Below, one piece after another: positions 50,308-58,787 of a stretch of DNA of 64,000 nucleotides. The translations under genes were made by a program, and so were the position numbers. The stretch's first letter is position 1, and each line of letters begins with the position of its first letter. This DNA comes from G963668605 sp963668605. Lineage in GTDB: Bacteria > Acidobacteriota > Terriglobia > Bryobacterales > Bryobacteraceae. Location of the stretch: NCBI GenBank assembly GCA_963668605.1, contig OY764903.1, positions 7,068,001 through 7,132,000 on the forward strand, given 5' to 3'. The notes under the pieces are model-generated. The model did not search any database and was not told where the DNA came from. It saw only the letters and a program-made list of their open reading frames with translations.

Positions 50308-50715
50308 CTACCGCCGCGCAACGACCGCCGCACGAATCTTCTCGATGGTGCGCTCTCGTTGTACGGCGCACTCCCAGACACGAATCACACACCATCCTTC
50401 GCGTTTCAGTAATCTACTCACGCGGCGGTCGCGCTCGCGGTTCCCGCCGATGCGCGCATTCCAAAAAACAGTATTGCTGGTCGGAATACGCTTGCATCGG
50501 GGACAACCGTGCCAAAAACACCCATCAACGAATAGCGCAATCCGCAATCCCGGCCACGCGAAATCCGGCTTACCCGCGACCGGCCAGTGTTTTCGGTAGC
50601 CGCGAAGTCCGTGCTGACATAGCAACTTTCCCATCAGGAGTTCTGTTGTTTTGTTGCCAAACGGTTTCACGGCCGACATGATCCTCGATCGTGTTTCTCT
50701 CGACACCGTGTCCAC
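50308..50715 (-). CDS. vsr: Very short patch repair endonuclease (Vsr)
   Basis: Nicks next to T:G mismatches that arise when 5-methylcytosine deaminates, so it repairs the mutations caused by the linked methyltransferase. With the GTG at 50715 it has 135 residues, the normal Vsr size, beginning VDTVSRETRSRIMSAV. GKPDFAWPGLRIALFVDGCF holds the catalytic Asp, and HGCPRCKR the zinc-binding part. It converges on the methyltransferase gene with three bases between stops. A GGGAG site precedes the GTG. Confidence 0.92.
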   Translation of the reverse strand: MDTVSRETRSRIMSAVKPFGNKTTELLMGKLLCQHGLRGYRKHWPVAGKPDFAWPGLRIALFVDGCFWHGCPRCKRIPTSNTVFWNARIGGNRERDRRVSRLLKREGWCVIRVWECAVQRERTIEKIRAAVVARR

Positions 50716-50719
50716 TGGC

Positions 50720-50950
50720 CTAGTCTCCCAGAGTTGAGGGCTCCAAAGCATGCTTCTCAAGAATCTCTCGGTATTGATAGTGGCTTAACTTGGCGCGCTC
50801 GATTAGGTCGTCCCAGGTCGTAAAATACACCCACCCCTTATCGGTATACGCCTGTTTGATATTCTCCGCATCCTCATGCAGCTCTGCGGCAAAACTCAAA
50901 CTGACCCGCTGCCCCAGCTCGCAACCAATAGCGAACAACCCGCTCACCAC
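50720..50950 (-). CDS. Small protein of unknown function upstream of vsr
   Basis: A 76-residue frame from GTG 50950 that stops four bases before the vsr GTG. Its latter part (KGWVYFTTWDDLIERAKLSHYQYREILEKHAL) is protein-like and charged. The start is doubtful: a good GGAGG is positioned for an ATG at 50963 in another frame, and switching frame near 50951 would link the two, so a frameshifted or decayed gene is possible. I do not recognise a family. Confidence 0.45.
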   Translation of the reverse strand: MVSGLFAIGCELGQRVSLSFAAELHEDAENIKQAYTDKGWVYFTTWDDLIERAKLSHYQYREILEKHALEPSTLGD

Positions 50951-51137
50951 ACGACGTAAACATCACACCTCCGCACTCTGCAACATGACGCGCAAGTATT
51001 TTTCTCGAACCCTTGCCGCCAAAAACATTCTCGGGCATGATTGTCTCATAAGCCCCGGCGGCGGGGGCATAGTCTGACGGGCAGACAGACGGCAATCAAC
51101 CCGTGCCGCGTACCCCTTTTCTGCCCCATACCCCAAA

Positions 51138-51458
51138 ATGCTCCAATTCGCTCGAAAGGTCCGCGTTGTAGGCTCGGACGAAAGCCGCATCCTGTTCGAC
51201 GTCCCAGGCGCGCGCGCTGCCCAACTGGTTGCGGATGGGCAGGCGGAGGCGTTACACGGGAAGAAGGTTGTTAGGGTAATCCGCGTCACCGGGCGCAACT
51301 TCGGTTGGTGCGCCGGCGGATCCCGCGGGCTCTATCACGAACATATCGGCCACACTCGGACGGTCTTTCTGATGGGCAAATGGATTACTTCCACCGGCGG
51401 ATTCAAACGCTGGAAGGATACCGAATCGATTTCGAATCCCCAAGAGGCTCTGGCGTGA
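51138..51458 (+). CDS. Hypothetical protein
   Basis: A 106-residue frame beginning MLQFARKVRVVGSDESRILFD. The first half alternates strands and a helix (VPGARAAQLVADGQAEAL, KKVVRVIRVTG) and resembles small regulatory-like proteins seen in acidobacterial accessory DNA; the second half is unlike anything I know. No ribosome site is obvious. It lies alone between the R-M cassette and the prophage. Confidence 0.45.
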   Translation: MLQFARKVRVVGSDESRILFDVPGARAAQLVADGQAEALHGKKVVRVIRVTGRNFGWCAGGSRGLYHEHIGHTRTVFLMGKWITSTGGFKRWKDTESISNPQEALA

Positions 51459-51806
51459 TTGGGTAGCAGGTATGCATCGAGCATCTGAAACGCGCGTATA
51501 TGCGCATTGGTTGCAGTATCGCGAGACAGTGGAGGCCGGCGGCACTGGCCACGTATCCGAGACGGTGCAACGCACAAAGCGCCAGATTCGCACATCGGCC
51601 TCCGCTCCCATCGCTGATTGCCTTAACATGCGATCTTTGCTGTCGCTGGCGTCGTTTTGCGTGGGGCATGGCTGGTGGTCCGGTGTAGCTCAGTTCGCAA
51701 AGCGACTGACCTGTTCTTAGGCTGCGGGTCCTTTCCAGACGGTTTTTGCCGGGGGTTGCCTGATTGTATGTAAACCCTATTTTGAGGCTGTAAACCGGGG
51801 TTGACA
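51459..51806. other. Gene-poor gap with a tRNA-like remnant
   Basis: No frame in these 348 bp looks coding to me. At 51678-51740 the sequence GTCCGGTGTAGCTCAGTTCG and what follows resemble the 5' half of a tRNA (acceptor strand, D arm, part of an anticodon arm and a GCGGGT T-stem strand), but the 3' acceptor strand and a normal T loop are missing. It may be a degraded tRNA or an old attachment site, close to the left end of the prophage. Confidence 0.3.
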
Positions 51807-52493
51807 ATGGCGCGGAAAGCAATGAAACGAAAGCAGGTCGATAAGACGCCATGGCGCAATCGGATCGTTGGCTACGGTGAGGAAGCTCCGGACCAGCTCC
51901 TAGCGCATGAATCCAACTGGCGCATTCATCCAGGCAGCCAGCAGGACGCGCTCTCGGGTGTGCTCCATGAGGTGGGCCTGGTTCAGAATATCGTGGTCAA
52001 TCGCCGCAGCGGAAAGGTGATCGACGGTCATCTGCGCGTGGCGCTGGCCATCAGCGAAGGCCAGCCTTTGGTTCCGATCACTTACGTTGATCTCGACGAT
52101 GCCGAAGAGGCCCTGATCCTGGCGTCGCTCGATCCGCTCGGTGATCTGGCGATTTCCGATTCGGACAAGCTTAATGGATTGCTGGGAGAGATCGACGTTT
52201 CAAACGAGGCGCTGGACCTGATGCTCTATTCGCTATTGAGCGATTCGACGGCCGCGACGCTGAAAGATGAGACGGAGCGCGAACCGGAGCCGGGTGATAG
52301 TAGCCGCAGTCTCGGAGACAAGGCGGCGCAGATCAAGCCGGTGCTCTATGCCGATGAGGTCGCGATCTTCGAGCAAGCCATCCGATTCACCGGGGAACGC
52401 AACCGGGGGAAAGCGTTGATCGAAATCTGCCGTGCCTATATTCAGCAAACAGAAGGACAATTCGACTTTCAGCCAAAAAGCGCAGTTGCGTAA
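51807..52493 (+). CDS. ParB-like N-terminal domain protein
   Basis: A 228-residue protein with a ParB/sulfiredoxin-type domain in its first 110 residues: LLAHESNWRIHPGSQQDALS, VVNRRSGKVIDGHLRVALAI and VPITYVDLDDAEEALIL. Family members in phages bind or nick DNA or use nucleotides, and often sit with DNA modification genes. The C-terminal part is helical and acidic. I chose the ATG at 51807; a TTG two codons earlier is possible. It overlaps the following methyltransferase-like gene by about 60 bp. Confidence 0.85.
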   Translation: MARKAMKRKQVDKTPWRNRIVGYGEEAPDQLLAHESNWRIHPGSQQDALSGVLHEVGLVQNIVVNRRSGKVIDGHLRVALAISEGQPLVPITYVDLDDAEEALILASLDPLGDLAISDSDKLNGLLGEIDVSNEALDLMLYSLLSDSTAATLKDETEREPEPGDSSRSLGDKAAQIKPVLYADEVAIFEQAIRFTGERNRGKALIEICRAYIQQTEGQFDFQPKSAVA

Positions 52494-53052
52494 TCGGGCG
52501 CTGGCCGAGGTTGAGACTCCGGTGGTCCTGGAGACGCATGGGGGCTTGGGCAAACTGTTCGCCCGATGCTATGGATCCGTGCCGGCCGGCGTGGTTTTCG
52601 AATCGAATCCGATCAAGGCTGCCCAGCTTGGGCGCCAGCGTCCGACGTGGGCTGTCTATGAAGCCGACTGCATTCGATCGATGGCCGCTGGAGTCGGGAG
52701 CCATCTCCCAGTAAACTTCGTGGACTTCGATCCGTATGGGGAACCGTGGCCGGTAATGGACGCTTTCCTGGAGGGGCTCAAACCGCAGGTCCCGCGGCTG
52801 GTCCTGGTGGTGAATGATGGCCTTCGGCAGAAACTCAAGATGAACGGCGGCTGGTCCGTGGGCAGTATGCAATCCGTTGTGGATCGCATCGGCAACGGCG
52901 TGCTCTATGAGCGATATCTGGACATCTGCAAGGATCTGGTAAAGGAAAAAGCGGCCAAGGCGGGTTATCGCCTCAGCCGCTGGACCGGATACTACTGCGG
53001 CTTTGCCGATCAGATGACGCACTATGCGGCGGTGCTTGAGAAGGACGGATGA
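52432..53052 (+). CDS. Phage SAM-dependent methyltransferase-like protein
   Basis: A 206-residue Rossmann protein. VVLETHGGLGKLFARCY near residue 31 looks like motif I, VFESNP the acidic end of strand 2, and NFVDFDPYGEPW near 95 the D-P-x-G motif IV seen in N-methyltransferases such as Trm1-like enzymes. I infer methylation of DNA or RNA. The start is a GTG at 52432 within the ParB-like gene; a TTG at 52486 is an alternative, but the N-terminal part before it looks coding. It converges on the DUF5131 gene with a 31-bp overlap. Confidence 0.75.
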   Translation: MPIFSKQKDNSTFSQKAQLRNRALAEVETPVVLETHGGLGKLFARCYGSVPAGVVFESNPIKAAQLGRQRPTWAVYEADCIRSMAAGVGSHLPVNFVDFDPYGEPWPVMDAFLEGLKPQVPRLVLVVNDGLRQKLKMNGGWSVGSMQSVVDRIGNGVLYERYLDICKDLVKEKAAKAGYRLSRWTGYYCGFADQMTHYAAVLEKDG

Positions 53053-53846
53053 ACATGGATCGGTGGATTCATCTTGCCCGGCACCTGGTGCCATTGCCAG
53101 CAGGAGCCATCGGCTTCAACGAGATAGGGCGCCGTGCCGCTGCGCCGTCCGGCCTGCTGCTTGAAGTAGAACGCCGATCCTTGGGCGACGCAATCATTGC
53201 GGATTTCGCGCGCCCAGGATTGCTCAAAGGGCCGGAAGCGCGGGCCGCTCTCGCCGCCGACGATCACCTGATGAATCCCTGCGAGGTTCAACCCGTTCAA
53301 GGGTCCGAGCAGTGGCTCGGCCGAGATGAAGCGGGTCTTTACCGCAACCTGGCGGAGATCGTCGCTCCGGGCGATTGTCGCCGGTCCGGTGACCGTGGTG
53401 CCCTGCCACAGGTTGTCCGGGGCCGGATGGGTATCGAAGAACCTGCGCGCGCGTGGGGGGCGTTTGGTGAGCAGCAGCCAGTAGTGTGGAGAGTCCGCCA
53501 GTTTGGGCAGCCAGGGTGCCAGCCAATCGAGCGGCAGCGATTCGGAAAACGGGTCGCCGAGATCGCAGCAAAAGATGAGCCGCGGGAGGCCATCAAGCCA
53601 CGGTTTATCCGGCCGTTTCTTTCCAGTCAGATCGCTCCAGCGTATCGCTTGATCCAAGCGGTGAGCGAACAGTTCCGGCTCGTCAAAGGATTTCGGCCAG
53701 GCGGCGGATCCGCAGTAGCGAGCCGCGAGCGCGGCCGCGTAGCAGTGGCTCTCCGCAGCGCCGGCCCGGTGAAGTTCGCAACCGTCACAGCCGACGGAAG
53801 GGTTGATGGTGCTGTCACACCAAGAGATGTCTGTAGTGATGCCCAT
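53022..53846 (-). CDS. DUF5131 (phage Gp37/Gp68) protein
   Basis: A 274-residue protein of the Gp37/Gp68 family. It starts MGITTDISWCDSTINPSVGC, then CELHRAGAAESHCYA, the family's cysteine-rich opening that resembles radical-SAM-type cluster ligands, and has VGGESGPRFRPF and YFKQQAGRR near the C-terminus. Its biochemical role is unknown. An AAAGGA site precedes the ATG. It is the last gene of the leftward early operon, three bases after the clamp-loader gene. Confidence 0.9.
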   Translation of the reverse strand: MGITTDISWCDSTINPSVGCDGCELHRAGAAESHCYAAALAARYCGSAAWPKSFDEPELFAHRLDQAIRWSDLTGKKRPDKPWLDGLPRLIFCCDLGDPFSESLPLDWLAPWLPKLADSPHYWLLLTKRPPRARRFFDTHPAPDNLWQGTTVTGPATIARSDDLRQVAVKTRFISAEPLLGPLNGLNLAGIHQVIVGGESGPRFRPFEQSWAREIRNDCVAQGSAFYFKQQAGRRSGTAPYLVEADGSCWQWHQVPGKMNPPIHVHPSFSSTAA

Positions 53847-53849
53847 AAA

Positions 53850-54578
53850 TTATCCTTTCGCCGCGCGCCGCGCGCGGATCGTTACCCAGGCCTTGAGCGC
53901 AGCGGCATGGCGATCGCTGCCGATGTTCACCACGTTCGAGGGTTTCAGCGCCGGCCGGCTGATGCTGCCGGGCGCCAGGATTTCCATCTCCACCTCATTC
54001 AAGCAGGATCTGAGGTTATATTCCTGATCGCGGAAAAGATGGATGAAGTCCGGCGCTTGGCGGCCGGGTGCCTCCGTCGTCCAGATGCTCTGCAGGAACT
54101 CCGCGGCCTGGTCGACGTACTGGATGCCTTCGAACCGGATCATCCGGCAGCGAGAGAGAAAGCGTTTTTCGAGCAGCTTCGTTTCGTTCGCCGTGAAAAT
54201 AAAGATTGTCTTCGGCGGCCGGGCCGTTCCGTCCAGTTTGCTAAGGAAGCAGAGCTGAGCCGCCCGGGTCATTTGATCGGCTTCGTCCACGATCACAAGA
54301 TGCCATCCGCCGTTCCAGGGCGTGTAATAGCATTGCTCGATGGTTCGGCCGACTATCTCAAGGTCGCATTGCCGGCTGGCGATATGGTGAACCTCGGCGG
54401 CCATTTCCGCCGCCAGCGCCAGGGCCATCGTGGTCTTTCCCGTTCCGGAGTCGCCAACCAATATCCAGGCCGACTCCCAGGGATTGTTTCGAAGTTCTTC
54501 GAAGATATGCTTTGCAGAGTCCAGGCCGACAAAGTCTGTCAATTTCGCCGGCCGGTATTTATCAGTGAGCGGGGTCAT
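53850..54578 (-). CDS. RFC-like clamp-loader AAA+ ATPase
   Basis: A 242-residue AAA+ protein that begins MTPLTDKYRPAKLTDFVGLD, the opening box of clamp-loader small subunits, with Walker A GDSGTGKTT near residue 42, Walker B LVIVDEADQ near 90 and the arginine-finger type sequence EKRFLSRCR near 130. It lacks the full collar domain. Clamp loaders open sliding clamps on DNA; a phage copy would serve its own replication. The start at 54578 overlaps the end of the upstream gene. Confidence 0.88.
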   Translation of the reverse strand: MTPLTDKYRPAKLTDFVGLDSAKHIFEELRNNPWESAWILVGDSGTGKTTMALALAAEMAAEVHHIASRQCDLEIVGRTIEQCYYTPWNGGWHLVIVDEADQMTRAAQLCFLSKLDGTARPPKTIFIFTANETKLLEKRFLSRCRMIRFEGIQYVDQAAEFLQSIWTTEAPGRQAPDFIHLFRDQEYNLRSCLNEVEMEILAPGSISRPALKPSNVVNIGSDRHAAALKAWVTIRARRAAKG

Positions 54579-54777
54579 TTTCAAACATCTCCATCTGACG
54601 GTTAAAGAGCGGGGAGTCTTCAAGGCTGCCAAATCGCCGTTCGCATTTCATTTTCCAGCGCAGCGAGACTTGATCCACCTGCAAGACCGTTTCATAGGTC
54701 GGCCCCGGCTTGGGCGAATCGAGGTCGAGATCCAGATCCGGGGCGTTATCGAGTATTTTCGTGATTGCGTTGGCCAT
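54562..54777 (-). CDS. Small phage protein of unknown function
   Basis: A 71-residue acidic protein (PDLDLDLDSPKPGP near residue 13, then VLQVDQVSLRWKMKCERRFG). A GAGGA site lies ahead of the ATG. It sits between the DUF932 gene and the clamp-loader gene and overlaps the latter, so it belongs to the same leftward operon. The family is not recognised. Confidence 0.7.
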   Translation of the reverse strand: MANAITKILDNAPDLDLDLDSPKPGPTYETVLQVDQVSLRWKMKCERRFGSLEDSPLFNRQMEMFENDPAH

Positions 54778-54836
54778 GGTTTCATCCTCTTGTCCGGGTG
54801 CAAGGGGCCGGTATCCGCCGACCCCTGCGCGCTGGG

Positions 54837-55901
54837 TTAGTTGGGAGTCGCCGAAAGGACGTCGTCCAGGAGTGCGCTGCCCGTGCTGACGTCCGCAGGC
54901 GGAACTTCGATCGTGCGATAAATCTGCCGAGTCGGGGCGGGTTCCATGCCCGCGGCAGTCTCCACGATGACCTCAAGGGCCTGGGTCTTGAGCCGGTCGC
55001 CGGTGCCGAACATGGCCGAAGTGGCCCGATCTGTGATCGAGCTGCGCGCGTGGTCCGCGTATTCCGTGATCGCGTTCAGCAGATTGTAAGCCGTGCCGCG
55101 CTCCTCGGGAAAGGCGTTATGGTCGTTCGATTCGTAGAGGGCCAGGATTTCTCCAAGTACATTCTCTCGGCGGGTCTGCCCGGCTCTGGTCGCGGGCGTG
55201 TCTTTGTCTTCGGTCTTCGGCTTCGGGAAAAGCCGATCCATGATCGCCGTGAGTGTTTCGCGTGTCACCCGGCGCGTGGCCAGGAAATTCAGCTTTTCCG
55301 ACATCGATCCGAATTCCTCGGTGACGGTTTCAAGGGCCGCGTGCGCCTGGTCGATGCGGTCGTTCGCATTCTTCGTGTGGCGGATGCGGAAAAAGCCGGC
55401 AGCTTTACCAGACATCGCCGCATTGAGCGTATTCTGGCAGACGACCCTGGTTACCGTGGTCCGGTACTGATGTGAGAAGCGGCCGTCGTAGCTGGTCGCA
55501 AAAAGCAGAAAGCCGTTGCTGATATCGTCGCCGACGCGGATTTCGAGATTCAAATTGGCGAGACCCCAAACCACTTCGCCTTTACCGAGTACGCCGGCCG
55601 TCTCGTAGTGGGCGCCGTCCTTCGAGGAAACCAGCGCGTCGACCATCTCGAAGCCGCGCGCGTGATCGATCACCGTGTATTCCGATCCGACCGGGCCGAG
55701 AAATTCCGTGTTATCGGTCCGGAACGTGCCCCAAGCTTCCACGAGCACGCCAGCCGGTGACAGGAGCTGTAGTTTTTCAACCTGGAAATCCAGTCCGCCA
55801 TGAGCGAGGATTTCAGCCCACGTTGTGAACTTTCCGGTGACGGTTCCGAGCTTGTGCCAAGCTGGAAGCCGGCCGATGTAGGTATTGATATTGTGCGACA
55901 T
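54837..55901 (-). CDS. DUF932 phage/plasmid-like protein
   Basis: A 354-residue protein of the DUF932 (TIGR03299) type, frequent in phages and plasmids and of unknown role. It starts with SHNINTYIGRLPAWHKLGTV, and has TRVVCQNTLNAAM near residue 152, and AGFFRIRHTKNANDRI, the conserved features. A GAGAGGA site precedes the ATG. It heads the leftward early operon and is divergent from the terminase operon. Confidence 0.9.
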   Translation of the reverse strand: MSHNINTYIGRLPAWHKLGTVTGKFTTWAEILAHGGLDFQVEKLQLLSPAGVLVEAWGTFRTDNTEFLGPVGSEYTVIDHARGFEMVDALVSSKDGAHYETAGVLGKGEVVWGLANLNLEIRVGDDISNGFLLFATSYDGRFSHQYRTTVTRVVCQNTLNAAMSGKAAGFFRIRHTKNANDRIDQAHAALETVTEEFGSMSEKLNFLATRRVTRETLTAIMDRLFPKPKTEDKDTPATRAGQTRRENVLGEILALYESNDHNAFPEERGTAYNLLNAITEYADHARSSITDRATSAMFGTGDRLKTQALEVIVETAAGMEPAPTRQIYRTIEVPPADVSTGSALLDDVLSATPN

Positions 55902-56074
55902 TGCGTCCTCTCTGTGCCTGTTAACTTCAACCCTGTCTATAGTTTAGGGGAAAATGAAGCGCTTGTCAACAGATAACTGCTCTGTTTTCAACGACTTGCG
56001 AGCTAAACCGTTGATAAGAAAGCAAATCTAGTTCGACGAGAAAACTGGATTAAGTATCACGGAATCAATAAGAT

Positions 56075-56593
56075 ATGAATGGTCCGGTTGCAAAATGGGC
56101 GGAACGGTACGGTATTAGCCGGCAGGCCGCGTATAAGCGTTTGAAGGGTCACGGTATCCCGGTCACGCGCGGCCGGGTGGATTTCGATCAGGCCGACATG
56201 ATCTGGGCGAAGTCGGTCAATCCGCTGCAGCAGCAGCGCGGAGCTGGACGGGCGGCACCGGCCACCGCCGCTCCTGCCGGCCCGGTTCGTCCGATTCTCT
56301 CAGCCGCTCCGATTTCGTCGTTGTCCGCTGCTCAGTTGCGCCGCGAACTTGTGCGGCTGGAAAAAGAGACGCTGCTTCTGGGCGAGCAAAAAAAGCTACT
56401 TGTCCCAGTGGGAGAAGTGAACGCCTGGGTGTCGGGAATGATTATTCGCGCGAAGGATGTATTACTCCGCATCGGGCCGGAGCTGCGAGACCGGCTGGCG
56501 CAGGAATCGAATCCGATCCGCTGTGAGGATCTGGTCATGGCCGAGGTCAGACGGTCGCTCTCGGAACTGGCGGAGTATCGGCCTAATGCATGA
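56075..56593 (+). CDS. Terminase small subunit-like protein
   Basis: A 172-residue protein with an N-terminal helix-turn-helix (AKWAERYGISRQAAYKRLKGHG, then VTRGRVDFDQADMIWAKS), a Pro/Ala-rich linker and a helical C-terminus (VGEVNAWVSGMIIRAKDVLLRIG). This matches Nu1-type small terminases, which bind the packaging site and recruit the large subunit. It is the first late gene and overlaps the large subunit start (ATGA). The 173-bp AT-rich gap before it must hold the late and early promoters. Confidence 0.87.
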   Translation: MNGPVAKWAERYGISRQAAYKRLKGHGIPVTRGRVDFDQADMIWAKSVNPLQQQRGAGRAAPATAAPAGPVRPILSAAPISSLSAAQLRRELVRLEKETLLLGEQKKLLVPVGEVNAWVSGMIIRAKDVLLRIGPELRDRLAQESNPIRCEDLVMAEVRRSLSELAEYRPNA

Positions 56594-58569
56594 CCGTCAA
56601 AGAACTATCAGCCGGTTGGTCCGAATTGTGGCGACAGCCGCAAACACTGTCGCTGTCGGAATGGGCGGAATGCCATTTTGTACTTTCGTCTGATTATGGG
56701 GGCCGCTCCGGAAGTCTTCGCCTCTATGGATGGCAGCGCGGAATCTTTGATGCTTTCACGGATCGGTCGGTAAATGTGATGGTCTGCATGCTCGCTGTCC
56801 AGTTGACAAAAACGCTGTTTATTCAAGCGGCTCTCGCTTACGCGATTATCGCGGATCCCGGGCCGATCCTTCTCACGCAACCAAAGGAAGAAGCCGCCGA
56901 GAATTTCTCGCGCGATCGTCTGGAGCCCATGATTCGGGACATTCCCGAATTGCATCAGCGCGTGGTGGATTGCGGGAAAAAGAAATCGGCAGCGAACACC
57001 GTCAAATATAAGAAATTCCCTGGCGGTTCGCTATCTTTGGTCGGTTCGATCTCGCCGGATAACTGGTCGCGCCGTTCGATCCGGTATCTGTTCTGCGATG
57101 AGGTGGATAAATACCCGCGCTCCGCCGGCGTCGAGGGAGATCCGATAGGGCTAGGCATTGAGCGCACCAGCAACTTTCAGAGCCGCCGCAAGATCATCCT
57201 GACGTGTTCTCCGACCATCAAGGGTCGCAGCCGCATCGCTCGCGCCTATTCGGAAAGCGATCAGCGCAAACCGTGGGTTCCGTGTCACCAATGTGGAGCC
57301 TTCCAGGTTCTCAAATGGTCTCAGGTCAAATGGGAGAATTCGCTGTCCATCGAGGATCGTCCCGCTACGGCCCATTATGAGTGCGAGCATTGCGGCGCCA
57401 AGTGGAGCGACATTCAGCGCTGGTCTGCCTGCGAAAAATCCGAATGGCGCGCCTCTGCCCCATTCACCGGCACGGCCGGTTTCTGGATCTCGCATTTGTA
57501 TTCACCGTGGAAGACGCTGGGGGCGATGGTGGCGGACTTTCTGAACGCAAAGCATAGCGGGAACCGGGAGGAAATGAAGCGGTTTGTCACTACGGTGCTC
57601 GCGGAATTGTGGGAAGAAGAAGGCGTCACTCCTCAATGGAACATTCTGCTATCTCGCCAGGAAGATTATCCATTTGGCGCGGAGCCAAGCCGCTCAAACG
57701 ATGAGGCGGTCGTGCCGCGCGGCGCTCTGTTTCTTACCTGCGGAGTTGACGTTCAGCATGACCGCCTCGAATACGAAGTCGTCGGATGGGGTCGAGGTCA
57801 TGAATCCTGGTCCGTCGCTTATGGGGTGATCCGGGTCATGGATGGGAATGAAAGCCTGTCGAGTAACCGGCGCGAGTTGTGGGACGAACTCGATAAGGTA
57901 TTGGCCCGCGATTGGCTGTATGAGAGCGGCGCAACCATGCCGATCATGGTCATGGCCATCGATACGGGGGATCGATCGAAGCCCGTCTATGAGTTCGCCA
58001 AGCGGCATGCCCGTCCGAATTATGGCGCCGTGGGAATGAAGATCGTTTACCCTCGAACGGTCGTACCGATCAAGGGCTCTCCCCGGGAAAGCCTGCAACT
58101 TATTGCCGGCGTCACGAAAGAGGATGCGGCGCGCAAACGCCAAAACATCAGGATCGTATCTCTCGGTGTGGGGCTGGCGAAACAGGAACTCTACGACAAT
58201 TTGCAGCTTCCGCAAATAAAACAAGGCGGAACGTTTCTTCCCGGCTATTGCCACTTCCCGCGGTATGGAGAGACCTATTTTCAGGGGCTATGTAACGAGC
58301 GATGCATCGTCAATGAGAACGGCGATGTGAGCTGGGAAAAACTGGGCAGGAATGAGCCGCTCGATACCCGCGTTTATAATCGCGGAGCTGCGGCCATCTT
58401 CGGCATTGACCGGATGAATGAGAGCCACTGGGCAAAGCTCGAACGGGCGTTAGGGCTGAACACGGAAATACCGGAAGCAGCCGCTCAGACGGCGTCGGCG
58501 TCCGCTCCGGTGATGAATTGGCAACAGCAGCAACTCCGCAGACAGCGACCGCAGATAAGGCTCCTCTGA
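56590..58569 (+). CDS. Phage terminase large subunit (GpA family)
   Basis: A 659-residue packaging motor and nuclease. The ATPase part begins after FVLSSDYGGRSGSLRLYGWQ, with a degenerate Walker A (AVQLTKTLFIQ near residue 70) and YLFCDEVDKYPRS (Walker B) near 165. A zinc ribbon follows (CHQCGAF, CEHCGAKW near 235-270). The nuclease part contains GVDVQHDRLEYEVVGWG near 385 and VMAIDTGDRSKPVY near 455. It cuts concatemers and pumps DNA into heads. The stop overlaps the gpW-like start (TGATG). Confidence 0.95.
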   Translation: MTVKELSAGWSELWRQPQTLSLSEWAECHFVLSSDYGGRSGSLRLYGWQRGIFDAFTDRSVNVMVCMLAVQLTKTLFIQAALAYAIIADPGPILLTQPKEEAAENFSRDRLEPMIRDIPELHQRVVDCGKKKSAANTVKYKKFPGGSLSLVGSISPDNWSRRSIRYLFCDEVDKYPRSAGVEGDPIGLGIERTSNFQSRRKIILTCSPTIKGRSRIARAYSESDQRKPWVPCHQCGAFQVLKWSQVKWENSLSIEDRPATAHYECEHCGAKWSDIQRWSACEKSEWRASAPFTGTAGFWISHLYSPWKTLGAMVADFLNAKHSGNREEMKRFVTTVLAELWEEEGVTPQWNILLSRQEDYPFGAEPSRSNDEAVVPRGALFLTCGVDVQHDRLEYEVVGWGRGHESWSVAYGVIRVMDGNESLSSNRRELWDELDKVLARDWLYESGATMPIMVMAIDTGDRSKPVYEFAKRHARPNYGAVGMKIVYPRTVVPIKGSPRESLQLIAGVTKEDAARKRQNIRIVSLGVGLAKQELYDNLQLPQIKQGGTFLPGYCHFPRYGETYFQGLCNERCIVNENGDVSWEKLGRNEPLDTRVYNRGAAAIFGIDRMNESHWAKLERALGLNTEIPEAAAQTASASAPVMNWQQQQLRRQRPQIRLL

Positions 58570-58787
58570 TGGCATACACCACAACTGATCTTGACGCGAT
58601 TGTTAAACGCCTTGAAGATGCCCTGGGCTCGGGCTATGCGAACGTGACCTTCGAGGGCCGGAGCCTAGTCTATCGCGGAACGGCGGAGATTCTGAAAGCC
58701 ATCGGCTACTTCAACGGTTTGTACTCGACCGCAAGCGGAACCAGGCGAATCAAGACGCTCTTGCCTTACACGAATCAGGAGTTCTAA
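58569..58787 (+). CDS. gpW-like head-tail joining protein
   Basis: A 72-residue protein (MAYTTTDLDAIVKRLEDALG, GRSLVYRGTAEILKAI) of the gpW family, which completes the head connector. Its place between terminase and portal is the same as in lambda. It overlaps both neighbours. Confidence 0.88.
   Translation: MAYTTTDLDAIVKRLEDALGSGYANVTFEGRSLVYRGTAEILKAIGYFNGLYSTASGTRRIKTLLPYTNQEF

Noticed and set aside
51403..51852. Overlapping frames on both strands (for example 51472-51720 and 51403-51852)
   Set aside because: Composition is not protein-like, and the region also holds a tRNA-like remnant.
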